Shown piece by piece: positions 36,986 through 48,998 of a stretch of DNA of 64,000 nt. The stretch spans positions 558,001 to 622,000 of the forward strand of contig NC_044600.1 in the NCBI RefSeq assembly GCF_901933205.1, read 5' to 3'. The stretch comes from Camarhynchus parvulus. Lineage: Eukaryota > Chordata > Aves > Passeriformes > Thraupidae. The notes beneath the pieces were generated by a model. The model saw only the letters and a list, made by a program, of their open reading frames with translations, had not been told where the DNA came from and did no database searches. Numbering within the stretch: position 1 is the stretch's first letter; each line of letters opens with the position of its first letter. Made by a program: the position numbers and the translations under genes.

Positions 36986-38202
36986 GTTTCAGTCTTGAAA
37001 TCTGCCAAGAGGAAGGTGTAAGAGGCAAATGCCATTTTCAGTAAGAATTAAAAGGCATTACATTGTTTGGAATGACTTTTCCACTTACATTGAAGCATCA
37101 ATCACAGCTCCCACTCCCAAAGTCTCTCATCACTGTTGATGCACTGTTTACACAACAGCCAAAAGCAGAAGGTTTCTTTTCTTTTCCAAGTGTATGACTC
37201 CTGCTGCTCTGTTGGGATTGTTTTCCTCCCCCACCCCCAAAGACAGTCATAAAAAAGAACAATATATATTTTACCATTACATACAAACTCAAGTCTCACA
37301 CATTTATTGGTTTAAGAGCCATTAGGTAAAACTTACAGAACAGGAAAGAAGGCCCAGTTGAATTTCCATCAAAGTGAACTCACACTTCAGTCAGTTAATT
37401 AAATAATCCTTGCCAACCTGAGGGCTCTCAATCCTGTCACAACAGGCCATGAGCACTTGTGGTAATAAAATATTAGTTCTGAACTCCTCTCATTAATATT
37501 AACCTGAATCAAACCACAAAGTTCAAAGTTTTCTTAACTGGCATTAAAAAAAAGTGTGGGCATCTTTAAAGTGCACAGGCATTGATCTTTGTGTTCAATA
37601 CCCCTTTTATTTTAGGACATTTAAAGTATAGGCAGCAGCAGCCTTTCCAGGGAGCACGGCAGGCTATGACAGAGCACGGTGCAAACCTGGCTGGTTTCAC
37701 ATGCTGCCCTGAGAAAGTGCCAGGGCTAATGGAGACCCGCTGCACAACCCCAACTGCCAAGGAAAGAGAGCCAGCTTGGAAAGGATCTATTTTTGGAGGG
37801 ATGCTAAAGGTCAGCAAGCTGAGGCCTTTAGTCATGCAATGTCATCCCCACGCTGAGCCTGAAGATGCTTTTGAACAAGGCATTTGCTGTACAGTAAATG
37901 GCACATTTTTTTCCAAGACATTACTGATTTGCAAGTTCACCTTCAGCAAACAGTGCCAAAAGTGCTCTCAGGAAAAAGAAATGGCACAATTACAACTGGA
38001 GCAGGAGATAGAAAATGTCTGTAAAAATATAATGAGAGCTTCTGGAATGCTGCTATGATCCTGCTCCCACAAGAACAGCAAGAATCAGAGGATCAGATTT
38101 TTAGGAAAATATGCAACATTTCAAGTTCCTGAAGAGCCACTGAAATGTCACGTGGTCTACAGGAGGCCACAGAACCCAGGCAAAAAACACCTTCTGTGTG
38201 CA
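36986..38202. other. Unique non-coding spacer
   Basis: A 158-codon + frame at 37582-38058 is free of tandem repeats, but I recognise no domain and it has no visible gene context. Otherwise nothing stands out. Confidence 0.5.
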
Positions 38203-39056
38203 GGGCCAGTGCCAGGGGCCAGGTGTGGCCAGTGCCAGGGCCAGTGCCAGTGCCAAGGCATTGCCAGGGCCAGGGCCAGGGCCAGGGCATTGCCAGTGCC
38301 AGGGCCAGTGCCAGTGCCAAGGCATTGCCAGTGCCAGGGCCAGGGCATTGCCAGTGCCAGGGTATTGCCAGGGCCAGTGCCAGTGCCAAGGCATTGCCAG
38401 TGCCAGGGCCAGTGCCAGTGCCAGGGCCAGGGCATTGCCAGTGCCAGGGCCAGTGCCAGTGCCAAGGCATTGCCATTGCCAGGGCCAGTGCCAGTGCCAG
38501 TGCCAAGGCATTGCCAGTGCCAGGGCCAGGGCCAGGGCATTGCCAGTGCCAGGGCCAGTGCCAGTGCCAAGGCATTGCCAGTGCCAGGGCCAGGGCCAGG
38601 GCATTGCCAGTGCCAGGGCCAGTGCCAGTGCCAAGGCATTGCCATTGCCAGGGCCAGTGCCAGTGCCAGTGCCAAGGCATTGCCAGTGCCAGGGCCAGGG
38701 CCAGGGCATTGCCAGTGCCAGGGCCAGTGCCAGTGCCAAGGCATTGCCAGTGCCAGGGCCGGGCCATTGCCAGTGCCAGGGCCAGTGCCAGTGCCAGGGC
38801 CAGGGCATTGCCAGTGCCAGGGCATTGCCAGGGCCAGGGCAGGGCCATTGCCAGGACAGGGCCAGTGCCAGGGCAGGGCCAGTGCCAGTGCCAGGGCCAG
38901 GGCATTGCCAGTGCCAGGGCCAGTGCCAGTGCCAGGGCCAGTGCCAAGGCATTGCCAGTGCCAGGGCCGGGCCATTGCCAGTGCCAGTGCCAGGGCATTG
39001 CCAGGGCCAGGGCAGGGCCATTGCCAGGACAGGGCCAGTGCCAGGGCAGGGCCAGG
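38203..39056. repeat. Hexameric GCCAGT/GCCAGG array with higher-order copies
   Basis: Built from GCCAGT, GCCAGG, GCCAAG and the 5 bp variant GCATT. Larger blocks recur: GCCAAGGCATTGCCATTGCC starts at 38461 and again at 38630 (169 bp apart), and a 61 bp block with GCCATTGCCAGGACAGGGCC starts at 38821 and again at 38994 (173 bp apart). No stop codon arises in most frames, so frames of 302-434 codons are open on both strands. This is the clearest artefactual coding in the window. Confidence 0.97.
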
Positions 39057-42000
39057 TGTGGCAGGCAGATGTGCAGCCACAGCTGGGCAGCAGCCACAGG
39101 CTGTGACAGCAGCCAGGACTGGCTGCAGCACTGTGCAAACCACGCCTGCTCTGTGTGCAGCCTGATCCCCACAGCTGGGCACAGCTGTTCCTGCCATGCC
39201 CAGGACACAGCAGCCAGGCCCCAAGGTTTGAATGCACGATTCACCCCCTCTGCACTTGCCAACTGGAGTTTTGGCCCTTCTGGGAAGTCCCACTTCAGCT
39301 CTTCTGTCTGAGGTTTCACCTGGGATGTCTGAGTTGAAATTAAGGCACTCTTCACCTCCCCCAAATGGGATTGCTTGGAGCTCACAGAATCACACAAAAA
39401 GAACCCTCTCCCTCCTGCTCCTCAGCCTGTGAGTGTGAACCCTCTCTGCCAGCCCTGAGCCATCAGCCTGGCTCTGCTCTGGATGCAGTTTGCCCCACAA
39501 ACACAATCAGTCTCAGGCACTACCAGAGCCAGGATGTGGCTGAGCAGGGAGGGACGGCAGTGCTGGCAGTGAGTGACATGGACAGCAGCATGGACAGCTC
39601 ACACAGCTGGGAGCTCACAGAAATCTCTGCCTGCAGGGTAAGCCAAGGCACTTCTGCAGAGCCTTGTACACAAATGGTACCAAGGAACAGCAAGGAAGAA
39701 ATTCATGTTTCAATTTGCAAACTAAACTTGTACAGCAAACTTGCAGAAAATCAGAACATCGTGAATTTTGACACCTTTGTCAAAAGGAAGAAAAAAAAAA
39801 ACCAGAAAAAAAAAGATTGGAACAAAGAACACAAGAAGGAAAGACTGACCCTGCTGGTCCAGGAGCCTTTCCAGCTGGAATATCACCAGCACTGCTGGCA
39901 CAGGCAGAGCAGGGTCCAACCAATTCTTGTTGTTTTCAGAGTCCACACACCTGACAGGAGAAAAACTGCAGTCCTTGAGGATGCTGGATGTGCCTCTGAA
40001 TGGCAGGGGAAAGGAGGCAGCCTAACCTGGTCTGTGTAGAGCAGGAACACAAACACCACAGGCAGCAGATCCACAGCACGTTCTGCCTTCTGCTCTGCTT
40101 CCCAAGACCTTCTCTGCCCAAGAAAAAACCCTCAGTCTGCTTAGGAACTGCTGTCCCAAATTGTTCAAGCTCTGGAATGCAGAAAGCAGGCAATGGAATC
40201 TGAAATGCTTTTAGTGCCACTGGAAAGGAAAAGCAGTGCTTTGCCTGTACTCTCTTCTTAGCAAGACAGAGAAAGGGTAAAAACTAAAGAGGTGCCTTGT
40301 TGTACAGCACTTCTTGCTTCACTGTTATTTTCATTATTTGTTATTGCCTAGGGCACGAGTTTACACGAAGGGAAGAAGTGGAGGAACAAGGTACCATTTT
40401 TATTTTTTATCTCCTACGCTCCCCGAAGTTACAGCCACTGATGTTGCACAACTTTAGTCCCCATTATTTCCATGATGGACTTTCCTGCTTCTCTATCACA
40501 CCATGTTCTGTTTCATCAGAAGCTGAGCAGCAATTTCCTTTGTAGCTCAGATCACAGACATAAAAATGGGCACCACTATCAGGATGATTTACAAAAGGCA
40601 CAGGTCCTCTGCATCCCCCACACAGACACTGGCCTCCTTGTCTGCTCTTTTATGACAGGCAGCAAATGAAGTAACGAAGTAGAAACGAAGTAATAAAATA
40701 AAGATAAATCATTCATCTTGGGAAGGTCTGCAGCAGACCAATTAAAATAATACCTCAGACACAGTGCCATAACATATCATACCTATGGGAAGAGACACCA
40801 GCATGAGCAAGCCCTGCAATTACTATTTTCTCCAATTATATCCTCAGAGATTTCTAGCTCCAGCATAATAAAAGATTAACAAATTAAAATATATTTAAAC
40901 ACTGAATCTTTGTATTTTTCCAGTAAGCTGTTAAAGGCAGTGATAGTGACACATCTCTGCCTGGAGAGGAGCCTTGCACACGCCAAGACCAAGAGCAGCT
41001 GCAGCCAGAATCACTGAGGATGAGGAGGGTCTGCAGCCTGACCCCACAGCCCAGCAAGTGCCCAGGCAGGCAGTGAATCCAGGCACAGAACTGTTCCCTG
41101 CCCAGGTGGTTCCTGAGGCTCCTCTGCTGCACAGGAGCAGCCCCACTGCAGCTTGGGAGCTCGCAGGGCAGGGTCTCAGGCAGGCCAAAGCCAGCATGTT
41201 GCACCCAGCCCTGCACTCAGAGCGCCCTGCTGGTCTGTAAATGTTCTAACAGCACTTCAGAGCCACGTCTGCCCCAGCCACAGGGGTTTGGGCACCTGCT
41301 GCCAGATCTGCCTCTGGCAGTCAGTCCTGTGCTCCCTGGTCTGGGGATCCTCCCATGGCTCTACAAATCAATCCAAATCTGGTCTAGAATTTTATTCTCT
41401 CATCTAGAGTCCTAGTCTAAGAGCAGCAGCCATTCCCTCCCCATCTGTTGATTTTCAAACGATTTTGTAGCACTGGTATCTAATTAGAGTCTATCACTGC
41501 CTGTTACAATCACAAGTCATTTGCTGACTGCATGACCCATGGAAGCCCTTTTCATACTCCAAAGAAAATCTCCATCAATACTATACTCAAGATTTCAAAG
41601 ATCTAGCAGAAAGACTGAAGAAAACAGGTTTTGGGCTTTTTTAGCTTATCATTTCTGACCACTTCAAAGGTTTACAGCAAAATTCAGCGTCAAAAACAAT
41701 GAACAGGAGTTGAACATTGGTGAGATTGCCAAGCACAGAAAATGCAGTGTGACAGAGTTAACTGAAGCATGATCACACAGGCTATCAGACAAATCTGGAT
41801 CACTTGAAGGGACTGGCACGGCTTAAAGGGGATTTTCTTTCATTTATAATTAACCACTGGCTGTCACATCCCTGCATCCCTCCCATGGCAGGGAGTGTTT
41901 GCACGGGGAGCTCAGGGCAGGACACAGCCTGGGAGCCAGACACAGTGAGGAGGGAAGCTCTGTGTGTGCACCAAGGCATGCTCAGCTCAGCACCACGAGC

Positions 42001-42302
42001 GCAGGGAGAACTGCTCACCTCAAAGCAGGCAGCAGCTCAGGCTGCTCCCCAGTGCCTGCACCTGCTGCAGGAACCTTCCTTGGGCTCTTGGAGCACCCCT
42101 GTGCACTCTGACTTCTGCTATGGGCACAAACTGCTGCTAGGACAGAGGTCAGTAAGGCTTCTAAAACCCAGCAGATGTTGCAGAGCATGGGCTGTGTGAT
42201 TTGAGGAAGCTTTCCCAGGAAGTTCTCAAGGATGAAAAGCTTGTCATGCTGGCAGCAATGCTCAGAATGCAAACTGCATTAGGAAGTTTCCTAGCCCTGC
42301 AG
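39057..42302. other. Unique non-coding DNA
   Basis: A 224-codon + frame at 39365-40039 has a lysine-rich centre caused by an A-rich patch at about 39785-39815 and resembles no known family. Nothing else is recognised. 40680-40920 and 41390-41720 are AT-rich. Confidence 0.5.
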
Positions 42303-42702
42303 GTGTGATGTGGAGCTCAGGTGAGGTGAGGGCACTGCACCTGTGACCTGGAGCTCAGGTGAGGTGAGGGCACTGCACCTGTGATGTGGAGCTCAGGTGA
42401 GGGGAGGGCACTGCACCTGTGACCTGGAGCTCAGGTGAGGGGAGGGCACTGCACCTGTGATGTGGAGCTCAGGTGAGGTGAGGGCACTGCACCTGTGACC
42501 TGGAGCTCAGGTGAGGGGAGGGCACTGCACCTGTGATGTGGAGCTCAGGTGAAGGGAGGGCACTGCACCTGTGACCTGGAGCTCAGGCGAGGTGAGGGCA
42601 CTGCACCTGTGATGTGGAGCTCAGGTGAGGTGAGGACACTGCACCTGTGATGTGGAGCTCAGGTGAGGTGAGGACACTGCACCTGTGACCTGGAGCTCAG
42701 GA
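42303..42702. repeat. 38 bp minisatellite arranged as an alternating dimer
   Basis: Each unit is GAGCTCAGGTGAGGTGAGGG plus CACTGCACCTGTGA and ends ATGTG or CCTG, about 10.5 units in all. For most of the array the ATGTG and CCTG endings alternate, giving a 76 bp higher-order dimer that breaks down near the 3' end. Most units contain CAGGTGAG on the + strand, an exact match to the 5' splice-donor consensus over eight bases. The + strand is G-rich, unlike most arrays here. Confidence 0.96.
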
Positions 42703-43257
42703 CCCAGAGCAGGGCAGTGCTGCACCCAGCCGGCAGGCCCAGCTCATCCCCACACCATTTGTACACTCAATAGAGAAACATTTTTTTCACAGGTTTTTAA
42801 ATTTCAGTGAGCAACTGAATGCTGACAAAGCCAAGGAACTCCCTGAGCACTTCACTCTAACACAGAACCTTTCAAGATGTATTTTCCCTAATCTAAAGCT
42901 CTCCTCTGCCCAGCAGTAACACACCCCAAAATCACAGCTCCTGAGTCTGAATGAATTCTTGATTGAGTTGTACAAGATTGCTTTGCTCTCCACTTCCTAC
43001 ATCTAACCTCAGGAAATTCCCTCACCAGCTTAACAATAAATTGCCTTCTTTGTCAAACATAATGAAAGAACAGGCACAGAGTTAATTCTGCCTTCCTGCC
43101 CACAGCCAGTACAAGCACAGAGAAATGTGGGGGCATCAGCACTCAGGCTGCTTTCCAGCACTTTATGTTTAAGCAGAAGTAGCTCAGAGGTTTGATAAAA
43201 AGTGATCACCTCGACTGAATGCAGAGAGTTTCAGAGCTCCTGAGCATCTCCAGAGAG
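42703..43257. other. Unique spacer
   Basis: Nothing recognised. Confidence 0.6.
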
Positions 43258-44040
43258 CCCAAGGAAAGGGTCACACAGTCCCTGTCCCACCAAAGGAAAG
43301 GGTCACACAGTCCTGCCCCACCAAAGGAAAGGGTCACACAGTTCCTGTCCCACCAAAGGGTCACACAGTCCCTGCCCCACCAAAGGGTCACACAGTCCCT
43401 GTCCCACCAAAGAGTCACACAGTTCCTGCCCCACCAAAGGAAAGGGTCACACAGTCCCTGTCCCACCAAAGGAAAGGGTCACACAGTCCTGCCCCACCAA
43501 AGGGTCACACAGTCCCTGTCCCACCAAAGGAAAGGGTCACACAGTCCCTGTCCCACCAAAGGAAAGGGTCACACAGTTCCTGCCCCACCAAAGGGTCACA
43601 CAGTCCTGCCCCACCAAAGGGTCACACAGTCCTGCCCCACCAAAGGGTCACACAGTCCCTGTCCCACCAAAGGAAAGGGTCACACAGTCCTGCCCCACCA
43701 AAGGAAAGGGTCACACAGTCCTGCCCCACCAAAGGAAAGGGTCACACAGTTCCTGCCCCACCAAAGGAAAGGGTCACACAGTCCTGCCCCACCAAAGGAA
43801 AGGGTCACACAGTCCTGCCCCACCAAAGGAAAGGGTCACACAGTTCCTGCCCCACCAAAGGAAAGGGTCACACAGTTCCTGTCCCACCAAAGGAAAGGGT
43901 CACACAGTCCTGCCCCACCAAAGGGTCACACAGTCCCTGTCCCACCAAAGGAAAGGGTCACACAGTTCCTGCCCCACCAAAGGGTCACACAGTCCCTGTC
44001 CCACCAAAGGAAAGGGTCACACAGTCCTGCCCCACCAAGT
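43258..44040. repeat. 25/32 bp minisatellite (AAGGGTCACACAGT), 26 copies
   Basis: Two unit types alternate irregularly: CCAAAGGAAAGGGTCACACA plus GTCCTGCCCCA, and a shorter form lacking GGAAA. The tail is CCCTGTCCCA, CCTGCCCCA or TCCTGCCCCA. Each unit has a GGGTCA word, similar to a nuclear-receptor half-site, and on the minus strand GGTGGGGCAGGAC, close to the classical minisatellite core. A 422-codon + frame runs through the array and beyond it and is not credible as a gene. Confidence 0.97.
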
Positions 44041-45460
44041 GCTTTAGGAAGTGGAACAGCAGCAAAGCAGCTCAGGGCACACCCAACAGGACAATTTCAC
44101 AGGTGCTATGGAGCGGCAGTGCCAGCCACTGACCACCAAGGACCCTGCAGGGCTGCAGGATGCTGGAATGCTGCTCCAGGAGCTGCAGGGGCCCAGAATC
44201 ACAAAACCCCTGTGCCCTGCCAGCACCCAGGGCCTGGGACAGGCACTCACTGCCCTGTGCTGCAAACACAGAATCCCAAAGAGCAGCAAAACCCAGCAGG
44301 TGAGGGCAGGACGTCAGAGCTGCAGGAGCAAAACAAGGCTGGGAACAAACCTGCAGCAGGACACAGCACTTCAAATAACCAAGCAGCAAAGTATGTGAAC
44401 AGCCCTAATCCATTTGCTTGTTTGAAATATTACTCACTGCATGGCTCATCTCAGAGCACAGCTCTGGAGTTTATCCCCCTCAAATGACTCCCAGATAAAA
44501 TGAGTCGGGTGATTTGCAGGATATATTGATTAGAGAGGATTTAGCTAAGGAACATAAAAAACATCCAGCTTTACTGTTCAGTGAGAATGAAAGAGAGGAA
44601 AGCAAGCCTGCAAGCTATTATCTGTGCATAAATTAGGCTTTATTAATAAATTAACTAACTAGACAGAAAATGCTAGATAACAGTTAAAATCATGGCAATA
44701 CTCTCTGAAAGAAAAAAAGAGCAGATCTTAGAAAAAAGCAATACAAATACAAATAAAATAAGTCTTCACTGTTTGCTTGGTTTTTTTCTAGTGTCTATAA
44801 CAGGCTGGATTTTCACCTGAACATTCCTGATAAACCCTGAGATGCTTGGTTTTCTCTTCCAGCTCACAACCTTTTCCACCTTTACATAAAAACATCCTCA
44901 GCTTGCCTCTGTTAAATCCCAGTTGACATGAGCTACCCAAAGTTTCCCCAGCGAGCACTGGCTTTCCTCAGGGTTAACTCTGAAGTGCTCAAAATACAAA
45001 ATACCCTGATTGTGCTACGTTCAGACCGAAAAACCCGGGATCCTTCTGACAGGGGGAACCAGAAATGGGCATTTCTGACTCAGAGCTGGGCACCCTCACT
45101 GGCCCGGCTGGGAGGGGGCTGTGCTGAGGCTCCAGCTTTGCATGAGACCATCAGAGGAGTGTCCTGCAATGGTCTGACAGATGGTTTATTTACCTGCAGG
45201 CCAAGGTGTCCTGGGTGTCACAGCTGTGGGAGAACATCTGCATGCTGCACAAGGATGCACCAGGCTGAGCACGGGGGGGAGAGCAGCCCAGCTCCCTGGG
45301 TGGGGGGCTCAGGCTCACACCCCCGTGTCCCCATAAACCCACGTGTCCCATTAAACCCCCACGTCCCCATGACCACAGAAAGCTCTGTGACACTGCCCTG
45401 CAAGCAAAGGAGTAACCTCCTGGATGTTATTTAATACCAACAAATGCTCGTGGCACTGCC
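44041..45460. other. Unique spacer with one small triplication
   Basis: About 19 bp units containing CGTGTCCC and ATAAACC or TTAAACC are repeated three times at 45319-45372. No gene is recognised in the remainder. 44500-44780 is AT-rich. Confidence 0.6.
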
Positions 45461-45872
45461 ACTCACCTGTCCACAGCCTGGGGAACTCACCTGTCCCTGC
45501 CCAGGACACCCCACCCACCTGTCCCTCTGACTGGGACACCCCACTCACCTGTCCCTGCCCAGGACACCCCATTCATCTGTCCCTGCCCAGGACACCCCAC
45601 TCACCTGTCCCTGCCCAGGACACCCCACCCACCTGTCCCTCTGACTGGGACACCCCACTCACCTGTCCCTGCCCAGGACACCCCATTCACCTGTCCCTGC
45701 CCAGGACACCCCACCCACCTGTCCCTCTGACTGGGACACCCCACTCACCTGTCCCTGCCAGGGACACCCCACTCACCTGTCCCTGCCCAGGACACCCCAC
45801 TCACTGTCCCTGCCCAGGACACCCCACTCACCTGTCCCTCTGACTGGGACACCCCACTCACCTGCCCCGGGC
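45461..45872. repeat. About 28 bp minisatellite, about 14 copies, two unit types
   Basis: Units are CACCTGTCCCTGCCCAGGAC or CACCTGTCCCTCTGACTGGG followed by ACCCCACTC. The CTGACTGGG type recurs at about 45522, 45637, 45723 and 45836, every third or fourth unit. On the minus strand most units read ACAGGTGAGTGGGG, a perfect 5' splice-donor string, and GGGCAGGGACAGG. Confidence 0.96.
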
Positions 45873-48800
45873 TCTGACCCCAGCCCTCCGTGCCCAGGAC
45901 GGTGCCAGGGCTCCCTGGGCTCCAGAGGGGCATTTTCCACCTCTCCCCTGGCACTGCCTTATTTCCTTGAGTAATCAGCTGAGCCCACACTGACTCCAGT
46001 GCTCAGCAGCCAGATACTTTCCAGGGATGCAGGAGAAATGCATTTAAATTCCCTCAGGCTGAAAAGGGAAATGAGTTCAAATCCACAATCCGAGGTTCAT
46101 CAGCTCATGCAGGAACCACTGGGAAAAAGTGCTACGTCCCAGATGTGTTCTTGTTTTATGAATCATGATTCTCTAGCAATTAACTCATTTCAAGAGGACA
46201 GATGCTTCAAAGGTTTTTTATTTTTATTTTTGGTTTGAGTTAAAAAGATATATTCTTGTCAGTGAGACATGCTGATAAATTTTCATTTCAGAGCATATCT
46301 ATTTTGTTTTTATGTGCTATTTTAGATCAAGCACAGAGCCAAAAAAATAAACGCAATTATGTATTCAGCTCTATGCTAAAGTTTCATTTAAAGTCAAAAC
46401 AGAAAGTATTAACAGACAATGACGGGGTAGAGCAGTGAAGTGTCAGATTAAAAGATCCAGGAATTCTGCTTACTGGGCACATTTCTATGTTTTCTCCTTG
46501 TCTTTACAGCCCTTCCTAAATTCTCATTATTGGCAGACAATTCTCGTGAGAACAAGCTCCCTTCTCACTGCTGTGCTGCACTTGTGGGAAGACAAAGGCA
46601 GCAGGCTGGTTTTATGTGTGTGAAGCACTGAGCCAAAGGGGAGCCCAGCAGCTCCAGGCACTGCAGGGAGCTCTGCAAGGGGACACCACAGCCAGGAGGC
46701 ACCACCTTGCACAGGAACACCTGTGACAACGTGACACCTTCCTGTTCTGCACAGAAGATGGACTCACTGGTTTTTAACAACGCAACCCTGTTGCCTTCCC
46801 TCCATTTGGATTTCATGGTACCTCAGAGCAGGAACAAAATGCAACCCTCAGGTTCAGTTCTACCCTGACATCAAATTGTTTCCCATGGAAATTAGCTAAG
46901 GTTATAAGGCTTCCTGTCAAATTCAGCCGAAAAAAAAAGGGTATTTTTCCTTAAACTTAGAGCCAGTGGCACTCCCAGACTCTGGGAGTCTGTGGAAAGG
47001 CCCAAACTCTACAAACTCTACCACCTGTACAGGAAACAGTCCTGTGGCACTGAGAATGAGCAAGTGAAGCCAGCAGGATGTGTGAACCCACACATCCTCC
47101 TTCACCCAAATGACCCCATTTCTGCTGGTTTGTGTCTAAAGCAGCCTTGCACTGGTTTACCAAAAGAAATGTTCTAGCCTTTAAAAGAACAAAAAACCTC
47201 ACACATGCCGTGATTCCCACACAAGGAATACTGAAATGAAAATCTCTCTTAATCTGTGAAATTGCTGTTCGTTAAGATTTCATTAATTTAAGTCAGTCAA
47301 TTGCTTGTAAAAACGTAAAAGCTCCTTGCAGACTTTCTGCATGCTCAGCAATTAGACTTTCACTGCACCTGGTAGCTCCCACCTTGCTCTCAGAGAGCAG
47401 ACCTGGTTTTATGAGAGCACAGCAGGCGGTGTGGAATTACTTCCCAGAAGTCAGCTAAAGCAGTTGGTCTCTTTTACAGTCCAATAACTTCCAATACTAA
47501 AACCACTTTAAAGAAACACTTTAAATGAAATTAAAGAACCAAATTGAGCTTCCATTACTTGAATTCTTTTTAATTGCTCTGGATGCTGAAAAGGAGCCCG
47601 TGCTCCTTTCATTGTGGCATCTCAGGCTGGAAGCAGCACCAAAAGCAGAGCATTTCATTAAGCTCCCACCCCCGTGGCACTGAAGCCATAATCCTACTTG
47701 CACTGAGGGCAACAAGACTCTTGATTTTAGATGCCACTCAGGACTGAAGCCACCTTTCCCCCACTGGGAAGCTGCCCACTGGCTGTGCAGAAGCAGAGCT
47801 CGTGTCCACGGGGTCTGGAATGGACTGTTCCACTGGACAGAAATATATTCCATGTGTTTCACAAGCAGGGCACACCAAGCACGTCTGAGAGAGGATTCCC
47901 ACATTCCCCTAATGCTCCCAGGAAAGATTTCTTTTAGTTACTGGAAGAGCTAGGGCAGCAGTCCTTCACTGCTGGCTGTAACGGTCCGACACAGCCACGC
48001 AGTTTCTTTACACAAACTCTCTTCAAGATGCCTCATTTCTTTCCTTCTCTCTCCTTAAATCCCTTGACTCACTCACATGAGCACACTTCTACCCTCTCCT
48101 TGCTTGTCCAATATAAAAAATAAATTCTAAAGCTAAGAAACTCACTCATGGAAGTTCCAAGATGTATTGGTGCAGCTCAGTCCATCATTAACATCCCAGA
48201 GATTCATCAGCTGCTCCACACATCCACCAGCTATCCCACCAGCTGCCTTGGTGCCCCACTGCCTCTCCTCCCACCCACTGCAATCCCACTGCTCCCCTCT
48301 GCCTTTCCCAGGCACAGTTATTTATTTACTGCACCCATATATAAGGTGCCAAACCCATACTGGGCTCTCTCACCACTCCAGGAGAACACACCCCTTCTTT
48401 GCCTTTGACAAGTTGGAAAAGTGTAACACAAAAATACAGTCACAGCAAATGGAGTCAGAACACGAGCTCCTTACATCAACACTATTATCTCAATGAGTTT
48501 ATCTTTAATCCTACAGAGAACTCCATGAAACTGAGCAAAATTTCAGTAGATCAAAAATGGAATTCATTAAGTGAGAAGATCAGAGACACCATATGACTGA
48601 AAATTATCCAGACAAATCCTGGGTAAAGGCTTCAGTGGATATTGCTGTGGATGAACATTATCCAGCCTCACACACAGGAGAACCCAGCAGAGCTCTCACA
48701 GCCCCAGCACAGGTATGAGCAAAGACAGGACACCCAGGGACTGAGGTCTGGCTTAGCAAACACTGGGCAAGGGCTCAGTCCCGTGGCTTCAGGAGCTAGC

Positions 48801-48905
48801 ACCACCAGCACCAGCAGTGCTCCATCAGCACAGACCCTCAGCTGCTGCCAGCAGGACTTCTCTTACCACAGGAGGCATCAGCAAAATCACAGACTTGTAT
48901 TTCCT
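45873..48905. other. Unique non-coding DNA
   Basis: No gene or transposon recognised. 46130-46460 and 47220-47580 are AT-rich. Open frames are 127 codons or fewer and unrecognised. Confidence 0.55.
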
Positions 48906-48998
48906 CTGTCAGGGTACAAAAGCTGTCCTATAAAAGCTGCCCCAGAGCCTGTCAGGATATAAAAGCTGCCCCAGAGCCTGTCAGGGTACCAAAGCTGC
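48906..48998. repeat. 29 bp repeat, about three copies
   Basis: CTGTCAGG followed by RTAYAAAAGCTGCCCCAGAG recurs at 48949 and 48978, with a diverged first copy at 48906. Two copies contain TATAAAAGCT, which looks like a TATA box but is explained by the duplication. Confidence 0.88.

Noticed and set aside
38093..39397. Frames of 302-434 codons on both strands as a gene
   Set aside because: They come from a stop-free hexamer array read in many frames on both strands.
48930..48966. TATA-box promoters (TATAAAAGCT)
   Set aside because: The two copies are explained by a 29 bp tandem duplication, and no downstream gene is visible.
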